64,000 nt of DNA from Microcebus murinus. Its lineage: Eukaryota; Chordata; Mammalia; Primates; Cheirogaleidae. The notes beneath the pieces were generated by a model. It did no database searches. It was not told the origin of the DNA and saw only the letters and a program-made list of their open reading frames with translations. Shown here in pieces: positions 47,445-60,422 of this stretch; position 1 is the stretch's first letter, and every line of letters starts with the position of its first letter. The translations under genes were made by a program, and so were the position numbers. Location: NCBI RefSeq assembly GCF_040939455.1, contig NC_134117.1, positions 26,963,501 to 27,027,500 on the forward strand, written 5' to 3'.

Positions 47445-50400
47445 TTAATACCAGCTTGCTGGTGAGTATATATGGTGCTTGTTTTTCCATTCTTGGGAAA
47501 CTTCACTTAATAGTATGGGTTCCAGCTCTAACCAGGAAAATATAAGATGTGCTATATCACCATTGTTTCTTAGAGCTGAATAGTACTCCATGGTATACAT
47601 ATACCACCTTTTATTAATCCATTCTTGGATTGATGGGCACTTGGGCTGTTTCCACAGCCTTGCAATTATGAATTGTGCTGCTATAAACATTCGAGTGCAG
47701 GTGTCTTTTTTGTAGAGTGTCATTGGATCTTTTGGGTAGATGCCCAGCAATGGGATTGCTGGATCAAACGGTAGATTCACTTGTATCGCTTTAAGGTATC
47801 TCCATATTGCTTTCCACAGAGGTTGAACTAGTTTGCAGTCCCACCAGCAGTGTAGGAGTGTTCCTCTCTCTCCGCACCCACGCCAGCATTTATTGTTTGG
47901 AGACTTTTTGATAAAGGCCATTCTCACTGGAGTTAAGTGATATCTCATTGTGGTTTTGATTTGCATTTCCCTGATGATTAGAGATGTTGAGCATTTTTTC
48001 ATATGTTTGTTGGCCATTCTTCTGTCTTCTTTAGAAAAGTTTCTGTTCAAGTCCTTTGCTCACTTTTTAATGGGGTTATTTGATTTTTTCCTGCTGATTT
48101 TCGTGAGTTCTAAGTATATTCTAGTTATCAGTCCCTTATCGGATGCATAGGATGCAAAAATTTTCTCCCATTCTGTAGGTTGTCTGTTTACTTTCATGAC
48201 TATTTCTTTGGCTGTGCAGAAGCTTTGTGGTTTGATCGTGTCCTATTTATTTATTTTTGTTGCTGCTGTGATTGCCTTTGGGGACTTCTTCATAAACTCT
48301 TTGCCTAGGCCGATGTCTAGGAGGGTGTTTCTAACTTTTTCCTCTAGAGTTCTAATAGTTTCATACCTTAGGTTTAAGTCTGTTATCCAGCGTGAGTTGA
48401 TTTTTGTGAGAGGTGAAAGGTGTGGGTCCTGATTTAGCCTTCTACAGGTGGCTATCCAGTTTTCCCAGCACCATTTATTGAAAAGGGATTCTTTTCCCCA
48501 GCGTATGTTTTTGTCTGCTTTGTCAAAGATTAGATGAGGATGGTTTTATATCAGGATTCTCACATCTGTTCCACTGGTCAATATTCCTGTTTTTGTGCAA
48601 ATACCATATTGTTTTAATTACTACAGCTTTGTAGTATAGTTTGATATCTGGCATATTAATCCATCCCATTTTGTTTTTGTTGCCTAGAATTGCTTTTGAT
48701 ATTCGGAGTCTTCTTTGGTTCCATACGAAGCGTAAAATTATTTTTTCTATATCTGTGAAGAATGCTGATGGGATTTTAATAGGTATTCCATTGAATCTGT
48801 AGATCAGTTTGGGTAGTATAGACATTTTGATGATGTTGAGTCTGCCAATCCACGAGCATGGTATGGATTTCCATCTGTTTACATCCTCTGCTATTTCCTT
48901 CCTCAGTGTTTCATAGTTCTCCCTGTAGAGGTCTTTTACCTCCTTGGTTAAGTATATTCCTAGGTACTTTGTTTTCTTTGTTGCTATTGTGAAGGGAATT
49001 GAGTCTTTGATTTGGTTCTCAATTAGATTGTTGTTGGTGTATATGAATGCCTCTGATTTCTGTGTATTGATTTTGTATTGTGAGACTTTACTAAATTCAT
49101 TGATCAGTTCCAGGAGTTTCTTGGTTGAATCTTTGGGGTTTTCTAGATATAATATCATATCATCAGCAAACAGTGAAAGTTTTATCTCTTCTGCCCCTAT
49201 TTGGATACCTTAATTCCATTTTCCTGTCTGATTGCTGTAACCAAGACTTCCAGCACTATGTTGAACAGAAGTGGAGCTAGTGGGCAGCCTTGTCTGGTTC
49301 CAGTTCTAAGTGGGAATGATTTCAATTTTTCCCCATTCAGTATGATGTTGGCTATGGCTCTGTCATATATGGCTTGTATCATTTTTAGGTATGTCCCTTC
49401 TATGCCTATTTTATTAAGTGTTCGTATCATGAAAGGGTGTTGAATTTTGTCAAAAGCTTTTTCTGCATCTATTGAAAGAATCATGTGGACTTTGTTTTTG
49501 CTTCTGTTTATGTGGTGAATTGCATTTATAGATTTACATATGTTGAACCATCCCTGCATCCTTGGGATGAAGCCCACTTGGTCGTGATGGATTATTTTTT
49601 TGATAAGTGTCTGGATTCGGTTCATAAGTATTTGTTGCAAATTTTTGCATCTATATTCATTAGGGATATTGGTCTGTAGTTTTCTTTTTTTGTTGCATCC
49701 TTTCCTGGTTTTGGTATCAGAGTAATATTCGCTTCATAAAAGGTGGTGGGGAGGTTTCTGTTCTTCTCCATGTTGTGGAATAGTTTCTGCAAGATAGGTA
49801 CTAGTTCTTCTTTGTGTGGTAAAATTCGGATGTGAAACCATCTGGACCACGACTTTTCTTTTTATGGAGATTTTTAATTGCTGTTTCTATTTCAGCTGTC
49901 GAGATTGGTCTGTTCAGGGACTCTATTTCTTCCTGGTTGACCCTAGGGAGGCTGTGTGTTTCTAGAAATTGGTCCATTTCCTCCACATTTTCCAGTTTGT
50001 GTGCATAATGATTTTTGTAGTATTCATAAATTATATCTTGTATCTCTTTGGGATCAGTTGTGATATCTCCTTTTTTATTCCTGATGGAGCTTATTAGAGA
50101 TTTCTCTTTTCTGCTTTTCGTTAGCTTAGCCAATTTTGTTTATTTTTGTTTATTTTGTTTATTTTGTGTCAACTTTGTTTATTTTTTCAAAGAACCAACT
50201 TTTTGTTTTATTAATCTCCTGAATAGCTTCCCTGTTTTCAATTTAGTTTAGTTCTGATTTGATCTTGTTGATTTCACTTCTTCGGCTGGGTTTGGGGTTG
50301 GTTTGTTCTTCTTTTTCCAGCTCTTTGAGTCGTTTCATTAGAATGTCTATTTGTGATCGTTTTGTCTTTTGGTATAGGCATTTATGGAGATAAACTTTCC

Positions 50401-51333
50401 TCTCAGAACTGCTTTAGCTGTGTCCCAGAGGATTTGATAACTTGTCTCTCCATTGTCATTTTCTTCATAGAATTTTTTTATTTCCATCTTGATTTCTTCA
50501 TTTATGAAGTAATCATTTAGTAGGAGGTTGTTTAATTTCCACGTTTTTGTGTAGAAATGTGAGTTTCTGTGAGGGTTGATTTCTACTTTTATTCCACTGT
50601 GATCTGAGAAGGTACATGGTATGATTTCTATTTTTTTAAATTTCTTGAGATTTACTTTGTGTCCTAGGATATGGTCAATCTTAGAGAATGTCCCGTGAGC
50701 TGATGAGAAGAAGGTATATTCAGTGGATTTTGGTTGGAATGTCCTGTAAATGTCAGTCAGACCCAATTGTTCAAGGGTTTTGTTTAAGTTCATTATTTCT
50801 TTATTAATTTTCTGTTTGGAGGATCTGTCTTGTGCCGTCAGTGGGGTGTTGAAATCTCCGGTGATTATGGAGTTGCTATTAATCCATTTGCTTAGATCCA
50901 GTAAGGTTTGCTTTATGAAACTGGGTGCACCTATGTTGGGTGCATATATATTTAAAATTGTTATCTTTTCTTGTTGAACTGTGCCCTTCACCATTATATA
51001 ATGACCCTCTTTGTCTTTCACTACTTTTGTTGGTTAAAAAACTAAATCGTCTGAAATTAGAACTTCCATGCCCGCCTTCTTTTGGCTTCCACTTGCCTGG
51101 AATACTGATCTCCACCCTTTTACTTTTAGTCTATATGCATCCTTGCAGGTTAGATGTGTTTCCTGAAGACAGCATATGCTTGGCCTGTATTTTCTTTTCC
51201 ATTCAGCCAGCCTATGTCTCTTGAGTGGAGAGTTTAAGCCATTCACATTTATTGAGAGAACTGATAGGTAAGGTAGATTACTGTTCATTCTGTTGGGTTG
51301 GATGTTGTTGCTTTGATTTCTGTCTTGAGCCAT
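47445..51333 (-). pseudogene. L1 ORF2, broken
   Basis: Endonuclease: starts LPYLSVLSINVNGLNSPLKR (51333 leftward) with LQETHL and GDFNTPL intact; a stop lies between 51034 and 51021. It is open again from 51021 to 50347 through [11 protein letters not shown] locally repeated aaataaacaaa tract at 50130-50180 disrupts the next part. A 4-base loss gives the stop at 49803-49801. Reverse transcriptase with FADD (49170-49159) follows in pieces (49640-49197, 49158-48523). A TGA replaces a Trp codon at 48062-48060. The last piece (48050-47445) ends at the natural stop and keeps CX3CX7HX4C. Confidence 0.93.
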
Positions 51334-51372
51334 TGTATTATCTGGCCTTTAATCTTTGGGTTTTGATTGTTT

Positions 51373-52369
51373 TTATATTCGTGAGTTTTTATTATGGTTT
51401 TCCGTTCATAACACTGTTTTGAGTAGTTCTTGTAGGGCTGGTCTTGTCTTGGTGAATTCTCTAGACTTTGCTTGTCTGAGAATGTCTTTATTTCTCGTTC
51501 ATATATGAAGCTTAGTTTTACAGGGAATAAGATTCTAGGCTGGGAATTGTTAGAAGAGTGAGAATGGGGCCCTGTCTCTCCTTGCTTGTAAAGTCTCATT
51601 AGAGAAGTCTGGTGTTATTCGTATTGGCTTTCCCTTGTAGGTTACTTGCTTCTTTCTTCTTACAGCTCTTAGAAGGGCCTCTTTAGTTGATATTTTGGTC
51701 AGTCTGATGACTGCATGACGTGATGTATTCCTGTTTTCATTGAATCTCCCAGGGGTCCTCTGAGCTTCTTGAACTTGTATATCGAGGTTTTTTAGCAAGG
51801 CCTGGGAAATTTTCCTCTATTATATCTTCAAACAGCTTGTCCAACCCTTGAGTGTTATCTTCTTCTCCTTCTGGTAACCCTATGACCCTCACATTAGGTT
51901 TCTTCACATAATCCCACAGCTCTTGTAGGCTTTGCTCTTTTCTCTTGTTTCTCTGCTCTATTTCTGTGACTGATTTATTTAATTGGAGGGTGTTATCTTT
52001 AATCTCTGAGATTCTTTCTTCTGTGTGATCTACCCTGTTCTTGAGACTTTCCACAGTATTTTGTAATTCCCTGAGTTTATTCTTCATCTCCAGGACTTCG
52101 GTTAAAGTTTTCTTCACTGTGTCGATCTCTTTAGTGAACCTTTGTTCCATATCCTGGAGGCTTTTTGTGGTTTCTTTGTGTTGATTAGTGAGTTGTTGTT
52201 GCAGGTTGGTGAGTTTTCTTATGATCCACATACGAAATTCCTCTTCTGTCATATTGGTTGGGTGATTTGGGTTGGTGTCCATTTCTAGGGGGCTGGTGCT
52301 CGTCTTTGGGGGTGTGTTTTCCATTTGGTTCTTCATATATCTTGAGTTCTTTCGCTGATTTCTTCCCAT
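51373..52369 (-). pseudogene. L1 ORF1, two or more frameshifts
   Basis: Starts MGRNQRKNSRYMKNQMENTP. The coiled coil lies at about residues 50-150, including a QRFTKEID insertion relative to the copy at 12395. The RRM starts VRVIGLPEGEEDNTQG. A frameshift near 51790 moves the reading to the frame LDIQVQEAQRTPGRFNE. Another near 51565 (ARRDRAPFSLF then stop) breaks the C-terminal domain. The expected natural stop is at 51375-51373. Confidence 0.9.
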
Positions 52370-53610
52370 GTCGATCCGTTGTTGTTTCTTTCCTTTAGGT
52401 TTTTGTTTGGGTATTCACATACCTTGTTTAGTTTCTGAGCTGTTAAGTGGTGTCTGTGGGTGAGATTCGACCACTCCCTGTATATTGAATCAGTGGGTGC
52501 CGTGAAAAGGCTGTTCAGGATGCCGTCCCTGTTAGTAGGTGGCGCTTGCTTGGAGGAACAGGCTATGCTGTTGATTTTGTGTCCTATTATCAGCTCTTGT
52601 TTTGGGCGGAACTGGGTTGGGTAAGCCTGCCCTCAGGCACCACCAATGTCGTTAGCAGGGGTCAAAGTTCTGTGCTCTGCTTCCAGGAAAAGCTGTCAGG
52701 GCGGGGCTGGAATGGTCCCACTTAGCCAGAAAGTCTGGGTGTGGGAGTGGGGCTGTCTGATACCGGCAGTCTGAAGCGGGCCTCGCTTCTTTCCACCCTC
52801 CCCAACTCCGCAGCTACTCTTGGGTCTCTGCCAGCAGGCCAGACCACAAGCCACCAGGCCTTCCCGGACTGTGATGCCGGCGGGGAGGTTCCTTCGCAGG
52901 AACGCCACTTGGGCTGGGCGTATGGCCTCCTTTTGGGAGTAGGGTTGCCCTTTAGGATGCTGATCTGCCCCTGAAGGCACACACACCTCAGTAGGCTGTT
53001 CACGTATAACCCTTCTGTGCCCCGGGCAATTCTAGACCTCGGTGCACGGGATCTGGTCTTCAGGTCCGACCTCTGGGTCCCAGAGTTCAAACTGTATCCC
53101 CACCAGGGAGAGGAGTTCTGGTTCCAATTCACCCACAGGGAGCCCAAGCTGGGTCTATGTCTCTCAACCTCTGAGTGGGCACTATTCTCCTGGGAGCCCT
53201 GTGCCAGCAGCACCTGGGAGGGCTGGCAGGTAGGGAGCTCACAGTCTGAGTTCCCATTGAGTCAGCTGTAGGGTCCCTAAAGGGAAGGTCCTGTTCCCTG
53301 GAGGTGCCTCTGGCTGGTGGCTGTATTATTTCTCTGGGCAGCCACGGGTAGGGTCAGCGGAGGGGAGGAGGAGGCAATATGGCGCCTGTCGCTGGGCTCG
53401 AGTCTGTGCACACGGAGGTGCTGGGAGGGAGTTGGGAGCCTGGTGCCACGTCCACTACAGGCTCACCGCTGGCTGGCGGCAGCTGTCTCTGGGCTGGTAT
53501 CCGCAGGTCTCTCCACCCGCTGGGGAGCCCACCAGCAGTCCCAAATGGAGAGGAGCGGAAACACCAAATCCACCTACCCTTGGCGCTGGTCTCCAGGCTG
53601 CTCCGGTCTG
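52370..53610 (-). promoter_or_regulatory. L1 5' UTR, slightly truncated
   Basis: GC-rich and homologous to 11164-12394. The truncation removes the extreme 5' end with the YY1-like site, so normal start-site control is probably lost. It carries antisense frames on the plus strand. Confidence 0.85.
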
Positions 53611-53658
53611 CACATGTATTTTTATGAAATTATGATAATATTTCTGATTGTTTACTAG
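53317..53658 (+). other. antisense frame from the L1 5' UTR running into flanking DNA
   Basis: 113 codons starting MAVLFLWAATGRVSGGEEEA. About 98 codons lie in the L1 (to 53610) and the last about 15 in the target duplication and flank. The start and phase match 11460-11242 in the other L1, but here the stop seen there (after RWGAH) is absent. A second frame, 53379-53627, matches 11398-11042. Candidate ORF0-like frames; coding status unproven. Confidence 0.25.
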
Positions 53659-53771
53659 AAGTAGAATTGATAAAATTTATTCACATTTTAAATGTTACAG
53701 GTAAGTTGCCTACCTAACTAGTTTATACTCTCTCCAACTGTAATGTTAGTATCCTTTTCCCCACACCCTTG

Positions 53772-54127
53772 CCAATATGGATTTTTTTTTTTTTTTGAGA
53801 CAGAGTCTTATTTGTTGCACAGGCTAGAGTGAGTGCCGTGGCATCAGCCTAGCTCACAGCAACCTCAAACTCCTGGGCTCAAGCAATCCTCCTGCCTCAG
53901 CCTCCCGAGTAGCTGGGACTACAGGCATGCGACACCACGCCCGGCTAATTATATATATATATATTAGTTGGCCAATTAATTTCTTTCTATTTATAGTAGA
54001 GACGGGGTCTCGCTCTTGCTCAGGCTGGTTTCGAACTCCTGACCTCGAGCAATCCGCCTGCCTCGGCCTCCCAGAGTGCTAGGATTACAGGCTTGAGCCA
54101 CTGCGCCCGGCCCCCAATATGGATTTT
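53772..54127 (-). mobile_element. young Alu SINE, minus strand (strepsirrhine type)
   Basis: 53786-54113 with perfect 14-bp duplication ccaatatggatttt (53772-53785, 54114-54127). The linker has a TA run then ttagttggccaattaattt. It ends ctgcgcccggcc. Confidence 0.95.
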
Positions 54128-54218
54128 ATTAGTCTCTTTTATCCTGATCTCTAATGAGGTAAAGCATCTTATATTTCTTCTTCTGCAAATTGCCTATGTA
54201 TGCCATTGCCATTTTTTT

Positions 54219-54527
54219 CTTTACTTTTTTTTTTTTTTTTTTAGAGATGCAGTCTCGCTCTGTTGCCCAGGTTGGAGTGTAGTGGCAAGATCATAGCTTG
54301 TTGCAGCCTCCAACTCTTGAGCTCAAAGGATCCTCCTGTCTCAGCCTCCTGAGTAGCTGGGGGTACAGGCATGTGCCACTGTGTGTAGATAATTTTTTGT
54401 CATTTTTTTAGACACAGGGTCTTGCTATGTTTTCCAGGCTGGTCTCCAACTCCTGGCCTCAAGCCATCTACCCACCTCAGCCTCCTGAGTAGCTCGAATT
54501 ACAGGTGTGAGCCACTCTGCCTGGCTC
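54219..54527 (-). mobile_element. older Alu SINE (J-like), minus strand
   Basis: A T-run, agagatgcagtctcgctctg, agatcatagcttgttgcagc, a ttttttgtcattttttt linker and ggtgtgagccactctgcctg. The linker and arms are of the ancestral type, unlike the Alu 100 bp upstream. No clean target duplication was seen. Confidence 0.88.
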
Positions 54528-54739
54528 TATTTTTCATATTAATTTGTGAAAGTTTTATATTATTAGAGATATTAACATTTTGTTAAATATTTGTTATAAA
54601 TATTTTCTCTCACTCCAACATTTATCTTTTAACTTTGTTAATAGTATGTCTTCCAAAAAATTCATTTTTATTTTGTCAAATCTTCAAGATTTTCACGTGT
54701 TCTCATAAAATTCTTAAAACGAATATATGAAAGTAAGAA

Positions 54740-54870
54740 TTCCTATCATAATCATAGAGATGAGCTAACTGAGGTGCATAGAGCTTCAGTGACTTGTCCA
54801 AGGAGGAAAGGCACATATAGGCCTACAGTGCTAGAAATGCATAGCATGACAAGAGAAACTGTACAGAATA
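54740..54870 (-). repeat. MIR SINE fragment
   Basis: atcatagagatgagctaact, gaggtgcatagagcttcagt and gacttgtccaaggagg follow reversed MIR order. Confidence 0.6.
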
Positions 54871-55994
54871 GGTGAATAGGCTAAGGAGCCACAGATCAAA
54901 GAATGCTTTAGTACCACCCTTTTCCCTTCCAGACTGATTGTTGCTTAGGGCCCTGCCATTATTCAAGAGTCTTTAATGAAGCTGTGCCTAAAGCAGCAGT
55001 AATAGTTTTACAATGGCCTCTAGGTGGTTCTGGTGATATGAGGTGTTTGTAACTTCTTTGGCTTGGGTTTGACACCCATTTCCCTTCCTTGCCTCTCCCT
55101 GCCAACTTTGTTTTATGGTTCTTGGCTCAGATCTTGGATATTAACTTTGCTTACTTCATGATTTCTGGCTCTGATCATTGGCTGTGCCTATGGATAGAGT
55201 ACTGGCTCTAATCTCAGTGGATCCCCTGGTTCCAGTTTTGGCCATGGTTGAAGGCCATAGTGCTGATACTGGCTTCTTAGGCCTTGTATCAGTGGATAAC
55301 AGAGAGATGGAGAGTTGGGAAAAATGCAACAGAAAAACACTTTTAAAATGTCCTCAAAATGTTTAATGAGAAGATTTATCTACTGGATACTAAATATCTG
55401 TAAACAAGAAGAAGAAAGTTGGAAGAGTGGTACATTTCATTCATTTGTCTGACTGTAAAGAACTAGTTATGGGCAGTTTACTCTCTCAGCATGAATTAAA
55501 GTTATAAATTTTTCTTAATCATTCTGTCACTTGGGGTTGGAGAATAGCAGGGAGACTAGAAGAAACTGTCATGTACCTCCTAGCCAATCTAAAATCTAGA
55601 AAGCAAAGTAAGACCTATATGAGGGAGTTACCATGAAACAAGAAAAGCAAAGTACAAAACATTGTGCATAGTTTAATTCTATTGTTGTAAAATAAAGCAC
55701 TACCCTAGAATGTTGTATTGGTTATGATTCTAACTCATAAGCAGTAAAATAAACTCTGGCTAATTGAACAGAAAACCTCTTAATAGGGATTTTGGAGGCA
55801 AATTTATAGAAATCTTGGAGAATTTGCTTTCCCTACTCGTTCCTCCCTCCTTTGTGCTCCCTCCATCCTCCCCACCACTATCATGAGCTTACTATAGTCA
55901 TATATAGTCACTGTCCCATGGGGAAAAGCCAAAATTTTCTCCCTAATACTTCTGAGCAGATGGAAACTTCTACCTTATGAATTTTTTATTAACA
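54871..55994. other. unassigned sequence
   Basis: No gene or repeat family was recognised. A 62-codon frame at 55178-55366 has no recognisable similarity. Confidence 0.4.
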
Positions 55995-56190
55995 CACATT
56001 TTTATTTTAGAGTGCTTTATTTATAATATCTCATTTAATCCTTATAAAAATTCTATTTGCAGATAGGGAATGTGAGATGTGGAGAGCTTAAGTAATTTGC
56101 CCCAGCTCACATAGCCAATAAGTGGCAGAGCAGGAGGTTCCATAGTCTGTCCTTGTAAGTATCTTAACCACTGTGCTGTGCTGCCCTTCT
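55995..56190 (-). repeat. MIR SINE fragment
   Basis: atctcatttaatccttataa, gtggagagcttaagtaattt, gccccagctcacatagccaa and taagtggcagagcaggaggt follow reversed MIR order. Confidence 0.75.
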
Positions 56191-56224
56191 TAGGTGAAAT
56201 ATGGCAGAGGGTAAATGTTTTCTT

Positions 56225-56450
56225 TAAAAATAGCTAACATTTATTGTTTTATTGTATTCTAGGACATGTACTATACACTTTACATGTAAACTGTTACTTA
56301 ATCTTCATGAAAGTCCTTTGTGTAAGATACTATTAATATCTTTATAGATATCAAAATTGAAGTTTGGAGAGATAAATGCCATATAATTAGTAATGGCAGT
56401 GCTGGAATTTATGTATATATCTGTCTAATGCCAGAAACTATATTAACTAA
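56225..56450 (-). repeat. MIR SINE fragment
   Basis: agctaacatttattg, actttacatgtaaactgtta, cttaatcttcatgaaagtcc and aatggcagtgctggaattta follow reversed MIR order. Confidence 0.7.
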
Positions 56451-56609
56451 CCTGCTATACTTATCAAAAACAAACAACAAACCCCAGCTACTTTTAATCT
56501 TCTAAATAAATCTACAATTATAAAATCAGACATTGAAAGGCAACTTTCAGAAATCTCTGAGAGAGTAACATTGCTTGAGGACTTGGTATGGGAGCATTGT
56601 ATGGTAATG

Positions 56610-56760
56610 GACAGCATACTGAGCCATCTGAGAAACAGGGCATTAGAGTTAGAACTGCCACCAACTCATTATGTGACCTTGTGCAAGTTAGTTCTCCTCT
56701 CTGGATTGAAGCTTTATCTATAAAAGCATAGGATTAGTTTATCTCATTGGAACTTTCTGA
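56610..56760 (+). repeat. MIR SINE fragment
   Basis: gttagaactgccaccaactc, attatgtgaccttgtgcaag and ttagttctcctctctggatt follow MIR order. Confidence 0.65.
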
Positions 56761-58264
56761 TTCTAATATTCTACTGCTGCAGATAGATTTTATAAAGGAG
56801 ATATTGGACTGTCTCTTGGAGTTTGGTTTTGCCTGGCTGCTCAGTTTGACTTCATGCTGTCTGGGCCTTTTTTGGATTCTTTTCCAATTTGATGGATTCC
56901 CTTTGCCATGGCAGGCATATTTCCTTCCTCCCCAAGTTCTCCCTGTCATCATCACTCTTTCTCTGGTGTGTCACCCCTTCCTCTCAACGTCTGGATTTCT
57001 TCTCTGCAGGGGTTTCTGCATAGAACCATGCTCTTCTGTAAACCGCCATGCCAGCCCTCTGTACCTGTCACCAGATACTCAGTAACCTTGAGTTCTTTAT
57101 TGTTGCCCGTTTTTTTTTCATTTTCTGTAAAATTTTAAACACTGTAAGCTTAAACTTCTTAATACACAGTTGACTTTAAACATAGAATTATGTCCCCCAA
57201 TATATACCTCAAGGACATTCTTTTATACCCACATTATCTTTTTATTATGTCTTTTGTGGTTTATTAACCATATTTTACTATGTTTGTAATAATTGTTCTC
57301 TTTTTCTTTTAGACTGATTCTTCTTTTTTATCCATAGGTTGTTTTGGGGGGAGGGAATGAGAGGGGGTGACATGATATTATTGCTTTTTCTGGCACTTTT
57401 TAAATTTTGTTCTTATTAGGCAGGAAGCATTTTCTTCAATATATTGTTGAGAGTTGAGATTTTCCTCATACAACTTCTCTAAGCTTTTATTTTCATTATA
57501 TCTGTATGACATTCCATATTGCCATAAATTTTCAGATATGTTGAATTATATGAAGTGTTTATGGTTATTATATTACTCTTTTATGTGTCTCTTATGTGTC
57601 TACAACTAGACTATGGTTTTTTAAGGTCTGGACCATAGCTGTAGTAGCAACTCCTGGTCTGGTACCTTTATCTAGGTATGGTCCCTTCAGTGAAAACTCT
57701 GTGAAAAGTATTTGCCAAAACACACTTATAAATTTTAAACTGCTCTTCTTGTGTATTTTTTTAAATACAACTTTTTACTCTTTCAAAATGACATATGAAT
57801 TTGTTTTTACCAATAAATAAGTCTACTAATATAGAGATGCCAATTTATTTGGATGGACGTGTTATTGTTTTTATTTAGAAAGAGAGAAAGAAAAGAAAGG
57901 TACTGGTACCTATATTAGCCTTTATCATGACCAAAATAAAGCACTAGTAGATACTTGAAAATATTTGTGATCACCAAGAAACTACACTTTCTTTATGCCC
58001 ATGAGAATGAAAGAAGATATATAAAAAGAATAGGCAAATAGAAAATTCTTAACAGTTTAAAAGTAGGGAGGGAATTTATTTCAGATATATATTTCTTTAG
58101 ACTTCAGGCATCTGATTATCCCAAGAATGAAAAGTTCACCACAGTTCCTCACAGTACAATGGAACACTTCAGTTTTTAAAAAATCTACTCATATAGATGC
58201 ACCACATGAGACTCTTGCTACAGCAATTCTGGAGCTGAAACTTAGATAATGGTCTTTATGGGTA
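56761..58264. other. unassigned sequence
   Basis: 1.5 kb without recognised genes or named repeats. The frames at 56747-57085 (112 codons) and 57596-57820 show no recognisable protein similarity. Confidence 0.4.
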
Positions 58265-58590
58265 TAAAAGAGGGATTGGTAAACTATGGCCCATGGGCCA
58301 ATTATGGCCCTCTGTCTTTTTTTGTGTAGTCTGCAAGCTAAGAATGGTTTTAACATTTTTAAATGGTTGAAAAAATATCAAAGAAAGGATAATATTTCAT
58401 GACATGTGAAAAGAATATGAAATCCAAATTTCTGTATTCATAAATTGGAACACAGCCACATTCATTTGTTTACATATTGTCTATGGTTGCTTTTTTGCTA
58501 CAATGATGAAGTTTAGTAGTTGCAACAGAGCCCATATGGCCCACAAAGCCTAAAATAATTACTATCTGGTCTTTATAGAAAAAGGGAGGA
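58265..58590. mobile_element. hAT-type MITE fossil
   Basis: Left end ggattggtaaactatggccc; right end ggcccacaaagcctaaaata...ctatctggtctttatagaaa. Internal wording ttggaacacagccacattca, ttacatattgtctatggttg and gtagttgcaacagagcccat is a very common mammalian hAT-associated consensus. Non-coding. The precise family is not named. Confidence 0.7.
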
Positions 58591-60239
58591 GGCTCCTCCC
58601 CCAACAAAACATTGGGGGAAAACTAAGGCAGAATCCCTTTCCTGTTACCTTTTATTTCTTCCTTTGCTCTCCTATTTCCAAGTAAGCTCTCTCTTTCTCT
58701 TTCACACATCCCCACCTGACTTTACCTCCATATTCACAAACATATTATATTTTTATGAAAGAAAGAACACCAAAGTCTTTCAGGGTTTGTGGTTGCTCCT
58801 AATTTTTTAAATTATATTTTCCTTTATTGCTTTAAATCTGGAGTTTGAACCATCTGGGAAAGAACTGAGGATTGCAGTACGTAGGCTTTCCATTTGGCAA
58901 CAGCTAAAAATAGTGCTAAGACTAGTCAAGAGCAGTGAGACTGACAATGAAGCTTTGTTGGCCTGTATTGGGAAATTTGGACCAAATCTAACACTTTGAG
59001 TGCCATTTTTGACCACCATGCTGGGAATTCAGTTTTATTCCACAGTACAGAAAACCTTTAGGGGTTAAACTGCAAACATTCAATTCTTTATGAGGAGATA
59101 ACAACACAAAACTAGAGGCTTAGTTTGAAGGAGAAGCTGACACTGATTCAAACAAAATTTCATTAACTAATTTGGGGAGCACTTTAAGCTGCTCTGAGCT
59201 ATACAGTCCCCCCTTTTCTCATCTCCACTGGCACTCTAAGAATCAGATCACCTGGGGAAAGCAGATTTAAAAAATTCCAGATGGTGTGTGTGATGCTCCA
59301 GCTGTGGAGAATCTCTCCCAGTCAGGCAATCTGCCTTTCTGCCGGAACCCTCTAAAACTGTGCTGCCCATTTGTCATGCTTCTCCAATTGCAGCCTTCTG
59401 GATAGCTTCTCTTTGCCTTGTCTGACTCTTCCTTTCCAGTTTTTATCATCCCAATCCATGAGCTAATGTAGTAACTTCTCTTCATTGGCTATAAATCCAT
59501 ACAAGAACCTGATATAAAATATGGTTTTGTGAAGGAAAATTCGAAAACATCTGTTTTTTACCCATAAGATTCAGTGTTCACTTGTCTCATATGATGATGT
59601 GACTGTTTGTGCATGTGTGAAAAAGGAAAGAAACAGGAAGAGGGGAGGGAAAGGCTAGCATGAGAGTGAGCAAGAAAGAATTCATGCATGTGTTTTTGCA
59701 GCCAGCTGGGCAAAATAACTTCATCTCCATGTCAGCTTGATTAGAATCCTTGGTTAATGTTGGGAAAGGTCAGCCTTCCTGTCTTAAATGACCTTGATGG
59801 GGCTACTGAAGAAGTGATTGCTTTTGGATTGGTACTGGCTTTGTCTGGAGTTATTCCCAGCCTGTAGTGGCAACCTGAAAGCTTATCGACCTTTTTTTGG
59901 TCTCCAGAGGGTTTAGGTGGATCTTCCTTGGAAGTTTGAGCACTGTAGGGGAGGTTAAGGGAAGAGGCAGATGGCAGATGAAACCCCCTGCTGTTGGCTG
60001 CTTGTTGTGTCTTTCCATTGTGGATATACCTTTCCTAATCTGTAGAATATTAAATGGGTGAATTTTGGAACTTTCCATTTTAGCAATATTATAGTCTATA
60101 ATTGGCTTCAGGTAATATGGGACATGGGTCACTTGGATTTTATTTTAGTTGGTACTTGGTATCTTTTGAAATATAAATGGAAAATTACATAAATTTGTAG
60201 AAATTGAAAAATTTTCCATATTGGCAATTTAAAAAAATC
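58591..60239. other. unassigned sequence
   Basis: 1.65 kb, relatively free of recognisable repeats. No open frame of note, no RNA gene recognised. Confidence 0.4.
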
Positions 60240-60422
60240 ATAATAAAATTTATATATGACAAAATATAAACATATTAAGTGTACAGTTTGATTCGTTTTG
60301 ATAAAGGAATATATCTATGTATCCATCACCTCAATCAAGATCTAGAACATTTCCATCAGAATATCTTCCAGAAAGTCTGCTTATTATTCCTTTCCAGTCA
60401 ATACTCACCTCCCAAAGGTAAC

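Larger units (their letters stand above)
47198..53623 (-). mobile_element. near-full-length young L1, minus strand
   Basis: 47211-53610 (6.4 kb) with perfect 13-bp duplication cacatgtattttt (47198-47210, 53611-53623). It reads, from right to left, 5' UTR, ORF1, ORF2, 3' UTR and a T-run. Compared with the L1 at 10974 it lacks about the first 190 bp, including the YY1-like site. All ORFs are disrupted. Confidence 0.95.
46960..54600 (-). mobile_element. ancient L1M-like fragment interrupted by a young L1 and Alus
   Basis: Diverged antisense LINE wording lies on both sides of the insertions: aaataaatttatatgtgaat-type text at 46990-47190, and cccacacccttgccaatatgg (53760) followed after the Alu by gattttattagtctctttt and gaggtaaagcatcttatat. 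Joining the flanks gives a reversed L1M 3'-region order. The assignment is tentative. Confidence 0.45.

Noticed and set aside
56747..57138. 112- and 76-codon overlapping frames
   Set aside because: Leu/Ser/Phe-rich with no recognisable motif, no splice or promoter context, and likely chance openness.
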